Translations under genes and position numbers: made by a program
NCBI RefSeq assembly: GCF_000633395.1
Contig: NZ_AYMU01000003.1
Span: 208,124-272,123 of the forward strand
Direction of reading: 5' to 3'
Length of the DNA stretch: 64,000 nucleotides
DNA from: Pseudomonas sp. PH1b
GTDB lineage: Bacteria > Pseudomonadota > Gammaproteobacteria > Pseudomonadales > Pseudomonadaceae
Shown: positions 1 through 8,969 of the stretch, piece by piece
Position numbering within the stretch: position 1 is the stretch's first letter
How the letters are laid out: each line of letters starts with the position of its first letter
The notes under the pieces: model-generated
Databases searched by the model: none
Seen by the model: the letters and a program-made list of their open reading frames with translations, nothing else
Told to the model about the DNA's origin: nothing

Positions 1-1
1 C

Positions 2-1555
2 ACCTCCATCCACTGGCACGGCATTCTCCTGCCGGCCAACATGGATGGGGTGCCGGGGCTGAGCTTCCACGGCATCGCACCGGATGGCCTCTACGAATAC
101 CGCTTCCAGGTACGGCAGAACGGCACCTACTGGTACCACAGCCATTCCGGGCTGCAGGAGCAGGCCGGGGTCTACGGCCCCCTGGTGATCGATGCCCGTG
201 AACCGGAACCCTTCAAGTACGACCGCGAACAGGTGGTGATGCTCAGCGACTGGAGCGACCAGGCACCGGAACGCCTGATGCACATCCTGAAAAAGCAGTC
301 CGGCTACTTCAACCAGCACAAACGCACTGTTGGCGACTTTATCGAGGATGTCAGCCGCGACGGCTGGGCCGCCACCGTCGCCGATCGCAAGATGTGGGCC
401 GAAATGAAGATGAGCCCCACCGACCTGGCCGATGTCAGCGGCGCCACCTACAGCTACCTGCTCAATGGCCAGACTCCCGGCAGTAACTGGACCGGGCTAT
501 TCCGGCCGGGGGAAACCCTGCGCTTGCGCTTGATCAATGGCTCGGCCATGACCTACTTCGATGTCCGGATTCCCGGACTGAAAATGACCGTGGTCGCCGC
601 CGATGGCCAATACGTGCATCCGGTCAGCGTCGACGAACTGCGCATTGCCGTGGCCGAAACCTACGATGTGCTGGTCGAGCCGGGCCGGGAGCCGGCCTAT
701 ACCCTCTTCGCCCAGTCCATGGACCGTAGCGGCTATGCCCGCGGCACTCTCGCCGTGCACCAGGGCCTCAGCGCGCCGGTTCCGGCCCTGGACCCGCGTC
801 CGCTGATCAGCATGGCCGACATGGGCATGGACCACAGCAGCATGGCGGGCATGGACCACGGTGCCTCAGCCGGCATCGGCGAGCTGCAGAGCATGGATCA
901 GGAGCAGATGGCCGGCATGGACCACAGCGCCCCGTCCAGGATCGACAGCATGCCGAACATGGACCACAGCCAGATGGCCGGCATGAACCATGGAGCAATG
1001 AGCGGCATGGCCCCGATGCAGTCCCATCCGGCATCGGAAAGCGGCAACCCGCTGGTGGACATGCAAACCATGAGCCCTGCGCCCAAGCTCGCCGACCCGG
1101 GCATCGGCCTGCGCAACAACGGTCGACGGGTCCTGACCTATGCCGACCTGCGCAGTACCTTCGACGATCCCGATGGCCGTGAGCCAAGCCGCACCATCGA
1201 GCTGCACCTGACCGGGCACATGGAGAAGTTCGCCTGGTCCTTCGACGGCATCAAGTTCAGCGATGCCCAGCCCTTGCGCCTGACCTACGGCGAGCGGGTG
1301 CGCATCACCCTGGTCAACGACACCATGATGACCCACCCCATCCACCTGCACGGGGTCTGGAGCGATCTGGAGGATGAGCAAGGGCGTTTCCTGGTGCGCA
1401 AGCACACCATCGACATGCCTCCAGGCACCCGGCGCAGCTATCGGGTCACCGCCGACGCCCTGGGCCGCTGGGCCTATCACTGCCACCTGCTGTTCCACAT
1501 GGAGATGGGCATGTTCCGCGAAGTACGAATCGAGGAAGCGAGGGTCCCGGCATGA
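2..1555 (+). CDS. copA: Copper resistance multicopper oxidase CopA, 5' truncated
   Basis: This is a periplasmic multicopper oxidase that oxidises and sequesters Cu(I). The reading frame is open from base 2, and the first visible residues TSIHWHG are the first type-2/3 copper motif, so the Tat signal and roughly the first 80-100 residues lie outside the window. A second copper motif (WYHSHSG) follows near fragment residue 50. The C-terminal pair HPIHLHG and [12 protein letters not shown] supplies the type-1 and remaining type-3 ligands. Between the cupredoxin domains, about bases 800-1020 encode a Met/His-rich stretch with repeated MDHS and MAGM units, typical of copper-binding CopA/PcoA linkers. 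The stop codon overlaps the copB start (ATGA), indicating translational coupling. The identification is secure; only the start is missing. Confidence 0.95.
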   Translation, partial: TSIHWHGILLPANMDGVPGLSFHGIAPDGLYEYRFQVRQNGTYWYHSHSGLQEQAGVYGPLVIDAREPEPFKYDREQVVMLSDWSDQAPERLMHILKKQSGYFNQHKRTVGDFIEDVSRDGWAATVADRKMWAEMKMSPTDLADVSGATYSYLLNGQTPGSNWTGLFRPGETLRLRLINGSAMTYFDVRIPGLKMTVVAADGQYVHPVSVDELRIAVAETYDVLVEPGREPAYTLFAQSMDRSGYARGTLAVHQGLSAPVPALDPRPLISMADMGMDHSSMAGMDHGASAGIGELQSMDQEQMAGMDHSAPSRIDSMPNMDHSQMAGMNHGAMSGMAPMQSHPASESGNPLVDMQTMSPAPKLADPGIGLRNNGRRVLTYADLRSTFDDPDGREPSRTIELHLTGHMEKFAWSFDGIKFSDAQPLRLTYGERVRITLVNDTMMTHPIHLHGVWSDLEDEQGRFLVRKHTIDMPPGTRRSYRVTADALGRWAYHCHLLFHMEMGMFREVRIEEARVPA

Positions 1556-2433
1556 AGCTCACACTCTCCCGACTCTTGCCCGGGGCCCTGCTCGGCCTCG
1601 GCTTGTGCAGCGCCCAGGCCGCCGACCATCGGCCAGCCTCCGGTGCCGGCGAACAGCTGCAGATGAACACAATGGCCGACGATGGCTGGCAGGCCATGGA
1701 CAGCGCCCCGGCGCGCAGCACCTCGCGCACGCCGATACCGACACCGACCGATGCCGATCGCCGGGCCGCCTTTCCCGAAGTGTCCGGGCATGGCGTGCAT
1801 GACAAGGCCATCAACTCGTTCTGGCTGCTCAATCAGCTGGAGTACCAGGACGCCGACCAGGGCAGCGCCCTGGCCTGGGAATTGAACGGCTGGGTCGGTG
1901 GCGACATCGATCGCCTGTGGCTGCGCAGCGAAGGCGAACGCAGCGCGGGGGTCACCGAAAAAGCCGAACTCGAGGCCCTCTGGGGACTCGCCATCGGCCC
2001 CTGGTGGGATCTGGTTGGTGGCGTGCGCCAGGACTTCAAGCCCGGTTCGCCGCAGACCTGGGCCGCGTTCGGCCTGCAAGGCATGGCCCTGTACAACTTC
2101 GAGAGCCAGGCCACCTTCTATATAGGCGAAGCTGGCCAGACCGCCCTGCGCCTCAAGGGCGACTACGACATCCTGCTGAGCAACCGGCTGATCCTGCAAC
2201 CCACAGCCGAGGTCAACCTCTACAGCCGCAACGACCCGCAGCGCGGCAGCGGCTCCGGGCTGGCGCAAACCGAAGCCGGCCTGCGCCTGCGTTATGAACT
2301 GCACCGCCAGTTTGCGCCTTATGTGGGGGTGACCTGGAACCGCAGCTATGGCAGTACCGCCGACTATCGCCACGAAGAAGGCGAAAAGCGCAGCGAGGCG
2401 CGCTGGGTCCTGGGCCTGCGCCTGTGGTTCTGA
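1552..2433 (+). CDS. copB: Copper resistance protein CopB (outer membrane)
   Basis: CopB is an outer-membrane beta-barrel partner of CopA in copper resistance. The 293-residue product starts with a Sec signal peptide ([20 protein letters not shown], cleavage after AQA). A short low-complexity region follows, then a beta-rich domain with alternating aromatic residues that ends in RLWF, a terminal Phe typical of outer-membrane proteins. It overlaps copA by 4 bp. Compared with classical CopB proteins, the N-terminal Met/His repeats are almost absent, and the equivalent metal-binding repeats are in CopA instead. The family call rests on position in the operon and overall composition. Confidence 0.92.
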   Translation: MKLTLSRLLPGALLGLGLCSAQAADHRPASGAGEQLQMNTMADDGWQAMDSAPARSTSRTPIPTPTDADRRAAFPEVSGHGVHDKAINSFWLLNQLEYQDADQGSALAWELNGWVGGDIDRLWLRSEGERSAGVTEKAELEALWGLAIGPWWDLVGGVRQDFKPGSPQTWAAFGLQGMALYNFESQATFYIGEAGQTALRLKGDYDILLSNRLILQPTAEVNLYSRNDPQRGSGSGLAQTEAGLRLRYELHRQFAPYVGVTWNRSYGSTADYRHEEGEKRSEARWVLGLRLWF

Positions 2434-2495
2434 GCCTGTACCCCGCACCTCAACAGCAATCCCCCACCTCTCTCCCTTGTCGTCAGGAGCCTTGC

Positions 2496-2873
2496 ATGCC
2501 CTACCTGAAAAAACTCAGCCTTGTTCTCGGCTGCTCACTGCTGTTGGCCGGAATCGCCCAGGCCCACCCGAAACTGCTGTCCTCGCTGCCCAGCGAAGGC
2601 GCTCGCGGCCCTGCGCCGGAACGCATCGAACTGAAGTTTTCGGAAAGCCTCACCCCGGCCTTCTCTGGCGCCCGGCTGATGATGACCGCCATGCCCGGCA
2701 TGGCTCACCCACCGATGCCGATCAAGGCCGGCATCGCGCCGGGCAGCGACCCCAAGACCATGATCATCACCCCGGCCAGCCGCCTGGCAGCCGGTGGCTA
2801 CAAGGTCGAATGGCGGGCGGTTTCCGCCGACACCCACCCGATCACCGGTGCCGTTACCTTTACCGTGGATTGA
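2496..2873 (+). CDS. copC: Periplasmic copper chaperone CopC
   Basis: CopC is a small periplasmic cupredoxin-like carrier that passes copper to CopD. The chosen start at 2496 (MPYLKKLSLVLG) is preceded by a CAGGAG ribosome site and gives a clean signal peptide ending in AQA. The mature protein begins with His, the N-terminal Cu(II) ligand of CopC. The 125-residue protein keeps the Met-rich Cu(I) loop (MMTAMPGMAHPPM) and the C-terminal SADTHPI segment with the Asp and His ligands of the Cu(II) site. A longer in-frame start at 2424 would overlap copB and destroy the signal peptide, so it was not used. copD follows after only 3 bp. Confidence 0.95.
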   Translation: MPYLKKLSLVLGCSLLLAGIAQAHPKLLSSLPSEGARGPAPERIELKFSESLTPAFSGARLMMTAMPGMAHPPMPIKAGIAPGSDPKTMIITPASRLAAGGYKVEWRAVSADTHPITGAVTFTVD

Positions 2874-2876
2874 GCT

Positions 2877-3782
2877 ATGGACCCTGCCATCACCATCGGC
2901 CTGCGCCTGGCCCTGTACCTGGACCTGATGCTGCTGTTCGGCCTGCTGCTCTTTCACACCCCCACAGCCTGCCAGTCGCGGCACCTGCAACGCCTGGTGC
3001 CGGGCCTGGCGCTGCTTGGCCTGCTGCTATCGCTGGCCGCCATGCTGCAGCTGGCCCTGGACCTCAGCGGCTTGAGCCACGTCAGCGAGTTGCAGGCCCA
3101 GACGCTGTGGATGCTGTGGACGCAAACCGCCGTCGGCCAGAGCTGGGGCGTACGCCTGCTGATGCTGCTGGCGGTCCTGGCCCTGGCCGGCCATGCCCGG
3201 GCATCCCTCCGACGCTGGATCGCGCTCGGCTGCGCAGGCATCGCCCTGGCGACCCTGGCCTGGGCCGGGCATGGCGCCATGAGCGAAGGGACGCGCCATG
3301 TCCTGCACCTGTTCAACGACATCCTCCACCTGTGGGCGGCCGGAGCCTGGATCGGCGCGTTGGCCGCATTCCTCCTGCTGCTGTACAGCCGGGCCCCGGC
3401 CGACGAAGCACAGGTGCGCCTGCTGGCCAGTCGCCTCAGGGGGTTCGAGCAGGCCGGTGGGCTGATCGTGTTCAGCCTGCTGCTGAGTGGGGTACTCAAT
3501 CACCTGCTGGTCAGTGGCCCGGAGTTCATCACCCTGCAGGACGGCCTCTATGGCTCGCTGTTGCTGCTCAAGCTACTGCTGTTCGCCGTCATGCTCGCGC
3601 TCGCCGCACTCAACCGCTGGCAGCTGACACCCCAACTGCAGCGCTCGATCCAAAGCGGCGACCACCGGGCAGCGATCGCCGCCCTGCGCCGCAGCCTGAC
3701 ACTGGAGGCATCGTTGGCAGTACTGGTGCTCTGCCTGGTGGCCTGGCTGGGCACCCTGAGCCCGACCAGCGCCCGCAGTTGA
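2877..3782 (+). CDS. copD: Copper resistance membrane protein CopD
   Basis: CopD is a polytopic inner-membrane protein thought to import copper delivered by CopC. The 301-residue sequence is almost entirely hydrophobic, with about eight membrane-spanning stretches separated by short loops, and matches the CopD/PcoD family in length and pattern. His residues in the loops and helices (for example GHGAMSEGTRHVLHLF near residues 125-140) are the likely metal ligands. It starts 3 bp after copC and is clearly the last gene of copABCD, because a 113-bp gap follows. Confidence 0.92.
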   Translation: MDPAITIGLRLALYLDLMLLFGLLLFHTPTACQSRHLQRLVPGLALLGLLLSLAAMLQLALDLSGLSHVSELQAQTLWMLWTQTAVGQSWGVRLLMLLAVLALAGHARASLRRWIALGCAGIALATLAWAGHGAMSEGTRHVLHLFNDILHLWAAGAWIGALAAFLLLLYSRAPADEAQVRLLASRLRGFEQAGGLIVFSLLLSGVLNHLLVSGPEFITLQDGLYGSLLLLKLLLFAVMLALAALNRWQLTPQLQRSIQSGDHRAAIAALRRSLTLEASLAVLVLCLVAWLGTLSPTSARS

Positions 3783-3895
3783 TTGGTATAACTTTGATAC
3801 ACAAGCCTCGCTCCTGGCGCGTTAAAAACCGCAAAATGCATGACGATCCACCCGGGCCTCCCGGGCCTTCTCTTTCGCTCAACACGAGACACTGC

Positions 3896-4345
3896 ATGAA
3901 ACACTCCCTGCGTCTGGCGGCCTTGTCCGCACTGTTCCTCACCTCCCTGGCCCAGGCAGGCGACTTGATCCCCATCGACGTGCACCGGGACGCCAACTGC
4001 GGCTGCTGCAAGAAATGGATCGAGCACCTGCAGGACAACGGCTTTGCCGTCACCGACCATGTGGAGGACAACATGAGCGCGGTCAAGCAGCGCCTGGGCG
4101 TCGCGCCCCGCCTGGGCTCCTGCCACACCGCGGTGATCGACGGCAAGTTCGTCGAGGGCCACGTGCCCGCCGAACAGGTGCTGGCCCTGCGCAAGCGCGA
4201 CGACCTGCTGGGCATCGCTGCCCCGGGCATGCCCATGGGCTCGCCCGGCATGGAAATGGACGGCATGGGCGCCGACGCATTCCAGGTCATCGGCCTGACC
4301 CGTGAAGGCCGGGACGTAGTGGTCGCGGACTACCCGGCCCGTTGA
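3896..4345 (+). CDS. DUF411 metal-binding protein
   Basis: This is a secreted 149-residue protein of the DUF411 family, often found with copper genes and presumed to bind metal. It has a signal peptide (MKHSLRLAALSALFLTSLAQ, cleavage near AQA). Directly after comes the family signature DANCGCCKKW with its CGCC cysteine cluster, and later SCHTAVIDGKFVEGHVP. The C-terminal third contains a Met-rich stretch (PGMPMGSPGMEMDGMG), consistent with Cu(I) binding. A much longer in-frame open stretch extends upstream to 2348, but it runs across copC and copD out of frame and has no support. The start at 3896 follows a sensible leader. The product probably acts as a periplasmic copper sponge, which is an inference. 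Confidence 0.88.
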   Translation: MKHSLRLAALSALFLTSLAQAGDLIPIDVHRDANCGCCKKWIEHLQDNGFAVTDHVEDNMSAVKQRLGVAPRLGSCHTAVIDGKFVEGHVPAEQVLALRKRDDLLGIAAPGMPMGSPGMEMDGMGADAFQVIGLTREGRDVVVADYPAR

Positions 4346-4779
4346 TCCTCGGCGCCTACTTCAGCCTGTTCGGGGCGGCGTTCATTGCCGCCACCCTGCT
4401 GCCCCTGCAATCGGAAGCGCTGCTGGTAGGGTTGCTGCTCAACAGTCAGGCCGCCGTCCTCGGCCTGTGGCTGGTGGCGACCCTGGGCAATGTGCTGGGC
4501 TCCCTGGTCAACTGGTGGCTGGGGCTGCGCCTCGAACACTACAAGGACCGTCGCTGGTTCCCGGTCAGCCCGCGCCACCTGGAACGGGCCCGGGTGCATT
4601 ACCAGCGCTGGGGCCACTGGTCGCTGCTGCTGAGCTGGATGCCGGTGATCGGCGATCCGCTGACCCTGGTGGCCGGGGTGATGGGCGAGCCGCTCAAGCG
4701 CTTCGTGCTGATCGTCACCCTGGCCAAGGGCCTGCGCTATGCGCTGCTGGTGTGGCTGACCCTGGGCTGGATCGGCTGA
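4342..4779 (+). CDS. YqaA-like (DedA/SNARE-associated) membrane protein
   Basis: This is a 145-residue inner-membrane protein that resembles the YqaA branch of the SNARE-associated/DedA superfamily. It has hydrophobic stretches near residues 3-28, 33-60, 90-112 and 120-143. The central motif PVIGDPLTLVAGVM corresponds to the re-entrant loop region of this superfamily. Its start codon is TTG at 4342, which overlaps the TGA of the DUF411 gene (TTGA), so the two are probably translationally coupled. No suitable ATG exists before the middle of the protein. The substrate is unknown; neighbouring genes suggest a link to metal stress, but that is only context. Confidence 0.8.
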   Translation: MILGAYFSLFGAAFIAATLLPLQSEALLVGLLLNSQAAVLGLWLVATLGNVLGSLVNWWLGLRLEHYKDRRWFPVSPRHLERARVHYQRWGHWSLLLSWMPVIGDPLTLVAGVMGEPLKRFVLIVTLAKGLRYALLVWLTLGWIG

Positions 4780-4936
4780 CCCTGAGCCCGTTACCTGGCG
4801 GGGCTGCAACCCCTGCCGCGGCTTGAGCCCACCACTCCTGCGACCCCGTTGAACCTTTGGCGGCCGGGGCTGCCTGTGCTTAACGTTGCCCTAATCGCAC
4901 CATTCCAGCATCGCCCACACCCTCAGGAGTGCTTCC

Positions 4937-5947
4937 ATGTTGCCCATTGCCCCTCGTTGGCTGAGCCCCCTGCTGCTGACCATGGCCCTGCCTGCCCTGG
5001 GGGCCGAGGCGCCGGTCTACGGCCCGCAGTTGCAGGGCTTCGCCTACCCCTATGCGTTGCAGCACTTCGATTTCCAGTCTCAGGGCCAGTCCCTGCAGAT
5101 GGGCTACATGGACGTCCCGGCCAAGGCGCCGGCCAATGGCCGCAGCCTGGTGCTGATGCACGGCAAGAACTTCTGCGGCGCCACCTGGGACAGCTCGATC
5201 AAGGCCCTGAGCACCGCTGGCTACCGGGTGATAGTCCCGGACCAGATCGGCTTCTGCAGCTCCAGCAAACCCGAGCACTACCAATACAGCTTCCAGCAAC
5301 TGGCGCAGAACACCCATCAACTGCTGGACCACCTGGGAATCGACCAGGCCAGCCTGCTCGGGCACTCCACCGGCGGCATGCTGGCTACCCGCTATGCCCT
5401 GCAGTACCCGGACCAGGTGCAGCAACTGGCCCTGGTCAACCCCATCGGCCTGGAGGACTGGAAAGCCCTCGGCGTCCCCTGGCGCAGCGTCGACCAGTGG
5501 TATCAGCGGGAATTGCAGCAAAGCGCCGAGGGCCTGCGGGCCTACGAACAGCAGACCTACTACGCCGGGCGCTGGAAGCCCGAATACCAGCGCTGGGTGG
5601 ACATGCTCACCGGGCTCAACCAGGGCCCCGGCAAGCGCCTGGTGGCATGGAATTCGGCGTTGATCTACGACATGATCTTCACCCAGCCGGTGTACTACGA
5701 GTTCCAGGACCTGAAGGTGCCGACCCTGCTGCTGATCGGCACCGCCGACAGCACCGCGATCGGCAGCGATATCGCCGCGCCCGAGGTCAAGGCGCGGATC
5801 GGCCATTACCAGGACCTGGGCCGCCAGGTGGCTAAGCGCATCCCCCACTCGACCCTGATCGAGTTCCCGGGGTTGGGCCACGCACCGCAGATGGAACAAC
5901 CCGAACCCTTTCACCAGGCCCTGCTGGGCTGGTTGAAAGGTCCCTGA
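4937..5947 (+). CDS. Secreted alpha/beta-fold hydrolase
   Basis: This is a 336-residue serine hydrolase of the alpha/beta fold. An N-terminal signal peptide (MLPIAPRWLSPLLLTMALPA, cleavage after LGA) predicts a periplasmic location. The nucleophile elbow GHSTGG lies near residue 140. The oxyanion region LMHGKNFCGATW lies near residue 72, and the catalytic His is likely in GLGHAPQMEQP near the C-terminus. The acid is probably in the IGTADSTAIG segment. A good AGGAG ribosome site precedes the ATG. The substrate cannot be predicted; related proteins are annotated as haloperoxidase-like or ester hydrolases. The next gene begins 15 bp later, so the two may be co-transcribed. Confidence 0.88.
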   Translation: MLPIAPRWLSPLLLTMALPALGAEAPVYGPQLQGFAYPYALQHFDFQSQGQSLQMGYMDVPAKAPANGRSLVLMHGKNFCGATWDSSIKALSTAGYRVIVPDQIGFCSSSKPEHYQYSFQQLAQNTHQLLDHLGIDQASLLGHSTGGMLATRYALQYPDQVQQLALVNPIGLEDWKALGVPWRSVDQWYQRELQQSAEGLRAYEQQTYYAGRWKPEYQRWVDMLTGLNQGPGKRLVAWNSALIYDMIFTQPVYYEFQDLKVPTLLLIGTADSTAIGSDIAAPEVKARIGHYQDLGRQVAKRIPHSTLIEFPGLGHAPQMEQPEPFHQALLGWLKGP

Positions 5948-5962
5948 CCGAGGAGCCCGGAC

Positions 5963-6916
5963 ATGCCCCTGCAGATTGCGGTAATCGACGATTGGCAAGA
6001 CGTGGCCCGCGACGTGGTCGACTGGTCGCTGCTGCAGAACATCGGCCAGGTCAGTTTCCTCCACGACTACCCGGCGGACACCGCGACCCTGATCCAGCGC
6101 CTGCAGCCCTTTGAGGTAATCTGCGTGATGCGCGAGCGCACAACCTTCGACGAACCGCTGCTGCGCGGCCTGCCCCAGCTCAAGCTGCTGCTGACCGGCG
6201 GCATGCGCAACGCCGCCATCGACCTCCAGGCGGCCACGGCCCTGGGCATCCAGGTGTGCGGCACCGACAGCTACAAGCACGCCGCGCCGGAGCTGACCTG
6301 GGCTTTGCTCATGGCCCTGAGCCGCAACCTGGTGAACGAAGCCAACGCCCTGCGCAATGGCCACTGGCAACAGGGCCTGGGGGGCGATCTGCAGGGCAAG
6401 ACCCTGGGCATCCTCGGCCTGGGCAGCATCGGTCAGCGGGTGGCGCAGTTCGGCCAGGTGTTCGGCATGCGCGTGATTGCCTGGAGCGAGAACCTTACCG
6501 CCGAGCGTGCCAGCGCTGCGGGTGTCACCTATGTCAGCAAGCAGCAGTTGTTCGAACAGGCCGATGTGCTCTCGGTGCACCTGGTGCTCAGCGAGCGCAG
6601 CCGCGGCCTGGTGGATGCCCAGGCCCTGGCCTGGATGAAGCCCCAGGCGCTGCTGGTGAACACTGCCCGGGGGCCGATCGTCGATGAAACGGCGTTGATC
6701 GCCGCCCTGGAGCAAGGTCGGCTGGCCGGCGCCGCCCTCGATGTGTTCGCCCAGGAGCCACTGCCTGCCGACCACCCCTTGCGGCGCCTGCCCAACGTCC
6801 TGGCCACGCCCCATATCGGCTACGTCAGCCAGCAGAACTACCGCCAGTTCTTTTCGCAGATGATCGAAGACGCACAAGCCTGGCACGCCGGCCAGCCGAT
6901 CCGCCGGCTCAACTGA
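5963..6916 (+). CDS. D-2-hydroxyacid dehydrogenase family protein
   Basis: This is an NAD(P)-dependent D-2-hydroxyacid dehydrogenase of 317 residues, expected to interconvert 2-oxo acids and D-2-hydroxy acids in the cytoplasm. The Rossmann motif GLGSIGQRVAQFGQVFGM is near residue 150. The catalytic Arg is in NTARGPIVDE, the Glu in DVFAQEPLP, and the His in ATPHIGYVS, all in family order. A GAGGAG ribosome site precedes the ATG, and the gene begins 15 bp after the hydrolase stop. Paralogues of this kind include phosphoglycerate and glyoxylate/hydroxypyruvate dehydrogenases, and the sequence does not decide between substrates. Confidence 0.9.
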   Translation: MPLQIAVIDDWQDVARDVVDWSLLQNIGQVSFLHDYPADTATLIQRLQPFEVICVMRERTTFDEPLLRGLPQLKLLLTGGMRNAAIDLQAATALGIQVCGTDSYKHAAPELTWALLMALSRNLVNEANALRNGHWQQGLGGDLQGKTLGILGLGSIGQRVAQFGQVFGMRVIAWSENLTAERASAAGVTYVSKQQLFEQADVLSVHLVLSERSRGLVDAQALAWMKPQALLVNTARGPIVDETALIAALEQGRLAGAALDVFAQEPLPADHPLRRLPNVLATPHIGYVSQQNYRQFFSQMIEDAQAWHAGQPIRRLN

Positions 6917-7387
6917 ACGCCCGGGCGCGCCCCACGCTGCCCGTTTTCGGGCAGTGCCCGGGGGGCGGCGCACCAGCCCCTTGCGTCCCCTCACCGTTTT
7001 CGTGCCGGCAGCGCCAACGCCACGCTCCGGGCCAGTGCACGGCCGACCTTTCGTCGGGAGAAATCCACCCAGCTCTCCCGGGCACGGTAAAAAAACCGCT
7101 CGGCTCGGCACCGCTCTAGGTTCTGTCCTAGACTGGTTTTCGCCGCGTGACCGGGCAGTCACATCGGCCATGAAAAAGTCGAAACTTTTCGCTTCGGCCC
7201 ACGGTCAGCTTAAAGGTAGGGTCGCTGCCACTGGTGCATTCCTTGCAACGGCTCCTCCACCCTTTCTGCTTCAGCATTCGAGCAGCTCAGGCTGATCGAA
7301 GTGTGGCGCCTTGCGCCCGGCCACAGGAATTGGCCGACAGCATCGGCTGAGGCACAGGAACAGATCGATAAAAAACGGGAGAGACAT
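6917..7387. other. Intergenic leader of the glgA operon (no gene)
   Basis: This 471-bp stretch contains no convincing gene; the short open frames crossing it lack ribosome sites and recognisable content. Near its start is a GC hairpin at 6937-6954 (CTGCCCG-TTTT-CGGGCAG), possibly the terminator of the upstream pair although it lacks a T-tract. A short inverted repeat TCTAGG/CCTAGA lies at 7115-7132. A weak stress-type promoter candidate at 7182-7209 is listed separately. The glgA ribosome site GGGAGAGA lies just before 7388. Confidence 0.6.
7182..7209 (+). promoter_or_regulatory. Weak AlgU-like promoter candidate upstream of glgA
   Basis: AAACTT at 7182-7187, a 17-bp spacer and TCAGC at 7205-7209 resemble the AlgU (sigma-22) consensus GAACTT-N16/17-TCTGA imperfectly. 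The position, about 180 bp upstream of glgA, is plausible for an osmotic-stress trehalose/glucan operon. The match is weak and could be chance. Confidence 0.25.
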
Positions 7388-8956
7388 ATGATCAGCGCCG
7401 TATTGGACACTCAGGGAGAGCATCCTCAACAGCCAGCCGGTGAACGTGCCGCCCCCTCGACACCGGTTCCGGGGGGCAAGACCCTGTTGCCGCTGGCACG
7501 GCAGAACCCCAACCGCAAGCGGGTGCTGTTCGTCACCTCGGAGCTCGCCGACCTGGTGAAGACCGGCGGCCTGGGCGACGTTTCCGCCGCCCTGCCCCGG
7601 GCCATGGCCCATCTGCATGACGTACGGGTGCTGATCCCCGGCTACCCCCAGGTGCTGCACAGCGAGAACCCGATCCATGTCATCGGCGAACTGGGCGGCC
7701 ATGCGGCGCTGCCAGCGTGCAAGATCGGGCGCATGGACATGCCCGACGGCTTGGTGATCTATGTGCTGATCTGCCCTGAGCTCTACGAGCGCGAAGGCAC
7801 CCCCTACGGCGCCAACAACGGCCGTGACTGGCCGGACAACCACATCCGCTTCGCCCGCCTGGGGCTGGCAGCGGCCGACATCGCCGCCAACCTGGCGCAG
7901 ATCCACTGGTGCCCCGACCTGGTGCACGCCCATGACTGGCCTGCGGGCCTGACTCCGGCCTACATGCACTGGCGCGGGCAACGTACCCCGACCCTGTTCA
8001 CCATCCACAACCTGGCCTACCAGGGCGTGGTCAGCCTGGCCTCGTGCCCGGAGCTGGGGATTCCCGAACACGCCCTGCAACAGGAAGGCATGGAGTTCTA
8101 CGGCAAGCTGTCGTTCTTGAAGGCTGGCATGGCCTACGCCAGCCACATCACCACGGTCAGCGCCACCTACGCCCAGGAAATCACCACCCCGGCCTTCGGC
8201 TGCGGGCTGGACGGCTTTCTTGCCAGCAAGACCCAGCAGGGCCTGCTCAGCGGCATTCCCAATGGCATCGACGAGAGCTGGGACGCCGCCACCGATCCAC
8301 ATCTGTTCTGCCCCTTCAGCCTCGGTGACTGGGAGGGCAAGGCCGCCAATGCCAGCCACGTGCGGCAATTGTTCGGCCTGGAGCCCAGCGATGGCCCGCT
8401 GTTCGCCGTGGTCTCGCGGCTGGTCTACCAGAAGGGCCTGGACCTCACCGAAGCCGTGGCGCAGTTCATTGTCGAGTCTGGCGGCCAGATCGCCATCATT
8501 GGTCGCGGCGAACCCGAAGAAGAGCAGTCCATGAGCGCCCTGGCCCGGCGTTTCCCGGGGCGCATCGGGGTGCACATCGGCTTCAACGAGACCGATGCCC
8601 GGCGCATGTTCGCCGGCAGCGACTTCCTGCTCATGCCTTCACGCTACGAGCCCTGCGGCCTCAGCCAGATGTACGCCCAGCGCTTTGGCTCGTTGCCGGT
8701 GGCGCGCAACACCGGCGGCCTGGCGGACACCATCGAGAATGGCGTCACCGGTTTTCTCTTCGATGAGTCCACCGTGGCCAGCTACCAGGAAGCCCTGACC
8801 CGGGCCTTCAAGGTGTTCGCCTATCCGGCGTTGCTCAACGCCATGCGCTGCCGCGCCATGGCGGCCCCCTTCAACTGGTGCAAGGCGGTGGAGCCCTACG
8901 CCGAGCTCTACGAACAACTGGTGGCCAAGGCCCTCGGACAAGCCGCCCGGCAGTAG
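7388..8956 (+). CDS. glgA: Glycogen synthase GlgA
   Basis: GlgA is a GT5 glucosyltransferase that extends alpha-1,4-glucan from a nucleotide-glucose donor. The start at 7388 (MISAVLDTQGEHP) follows a GGGAGAGA ribosome site and gives 522 residues. An upstream in-frame ATG at 7301 lacks such a site. The donor-binding signature KTGGLGDVSAALP is near residue 60, after the strand KRVLFVTSELADLV. The C-terminal GT-B domain has SRLVYQKGLDL, IIGRGEPEEEQSM and the phosphate-binding segment SRYEPCGLSQMYAQRFG. About 25 extra residues precede the first strand compared with shorter GlgA proteins. No glgC is seen in the window, so the donor cannot be inferred. It heads the glgA-treZ-malQ-treY operon, with 13 bp before treZ. 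Confidence 0.94.
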   Translation: MISAVLDTQGEHPQQPAGERAAPSTPVPGGKTLLPLARQNPNRKRVLFVTSELADLVKTGGLGDVSAALPRAMAHLHDVRVLIPGYPQVLHSENPIHVIGELGGHAALPACKIGRMDMPDGLVIYVLICPELYEREGTPYGANNGRDWPDNHIRFARLGLAAADIAANLAQIHWCPDLVHAHDWPAGLTPAYMHWRGQRTPTLFTIHNLAYQGVVSLASCPELGIPEHALQQEGMEFYGKLSFLKAGMAYASHITTVSATYAQEITTPAFGCGLDGFLASKTQQGLLSGIPNGIDESWDAATDPHLFCPFSLGDWEGKAANASHVRQLFGLEPSDGPLFAVVSRLVYQKGLDLTEAVAQFIVESGGQIAIIGRGEPEEEQSMSALARRFPGRIGVHIGFNETDARRMFAGSDFLLMPSRYEPCGLSQMYAQRFGSLPVARNTGGLADTIENGVTGFLFDESTVASYQEALTRAFKVFAYPALLNAMRCRAMAAPFNWCKAVEPYAELYEQLVAKALGQAARQ

Positions 8957-8969
8957 GGAGGCCCCACCG

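Noticed and set aside
2348..4345. 665-residue frame ending in DUF411, read as a possible fusion
   Set aside because: The upstream part is out of frame with copC and copD and is Pro/Arg/Ala-rich noise; a signal peptide begins at 3896.
4880..7171. 763-residue open frame on the minus strand
   Set aside because: It lies antisense to the hydrolase and dehydrogenase genes, is low-complexity and has no motif or ribosome site; it is a shadow caused by high GC third positions.
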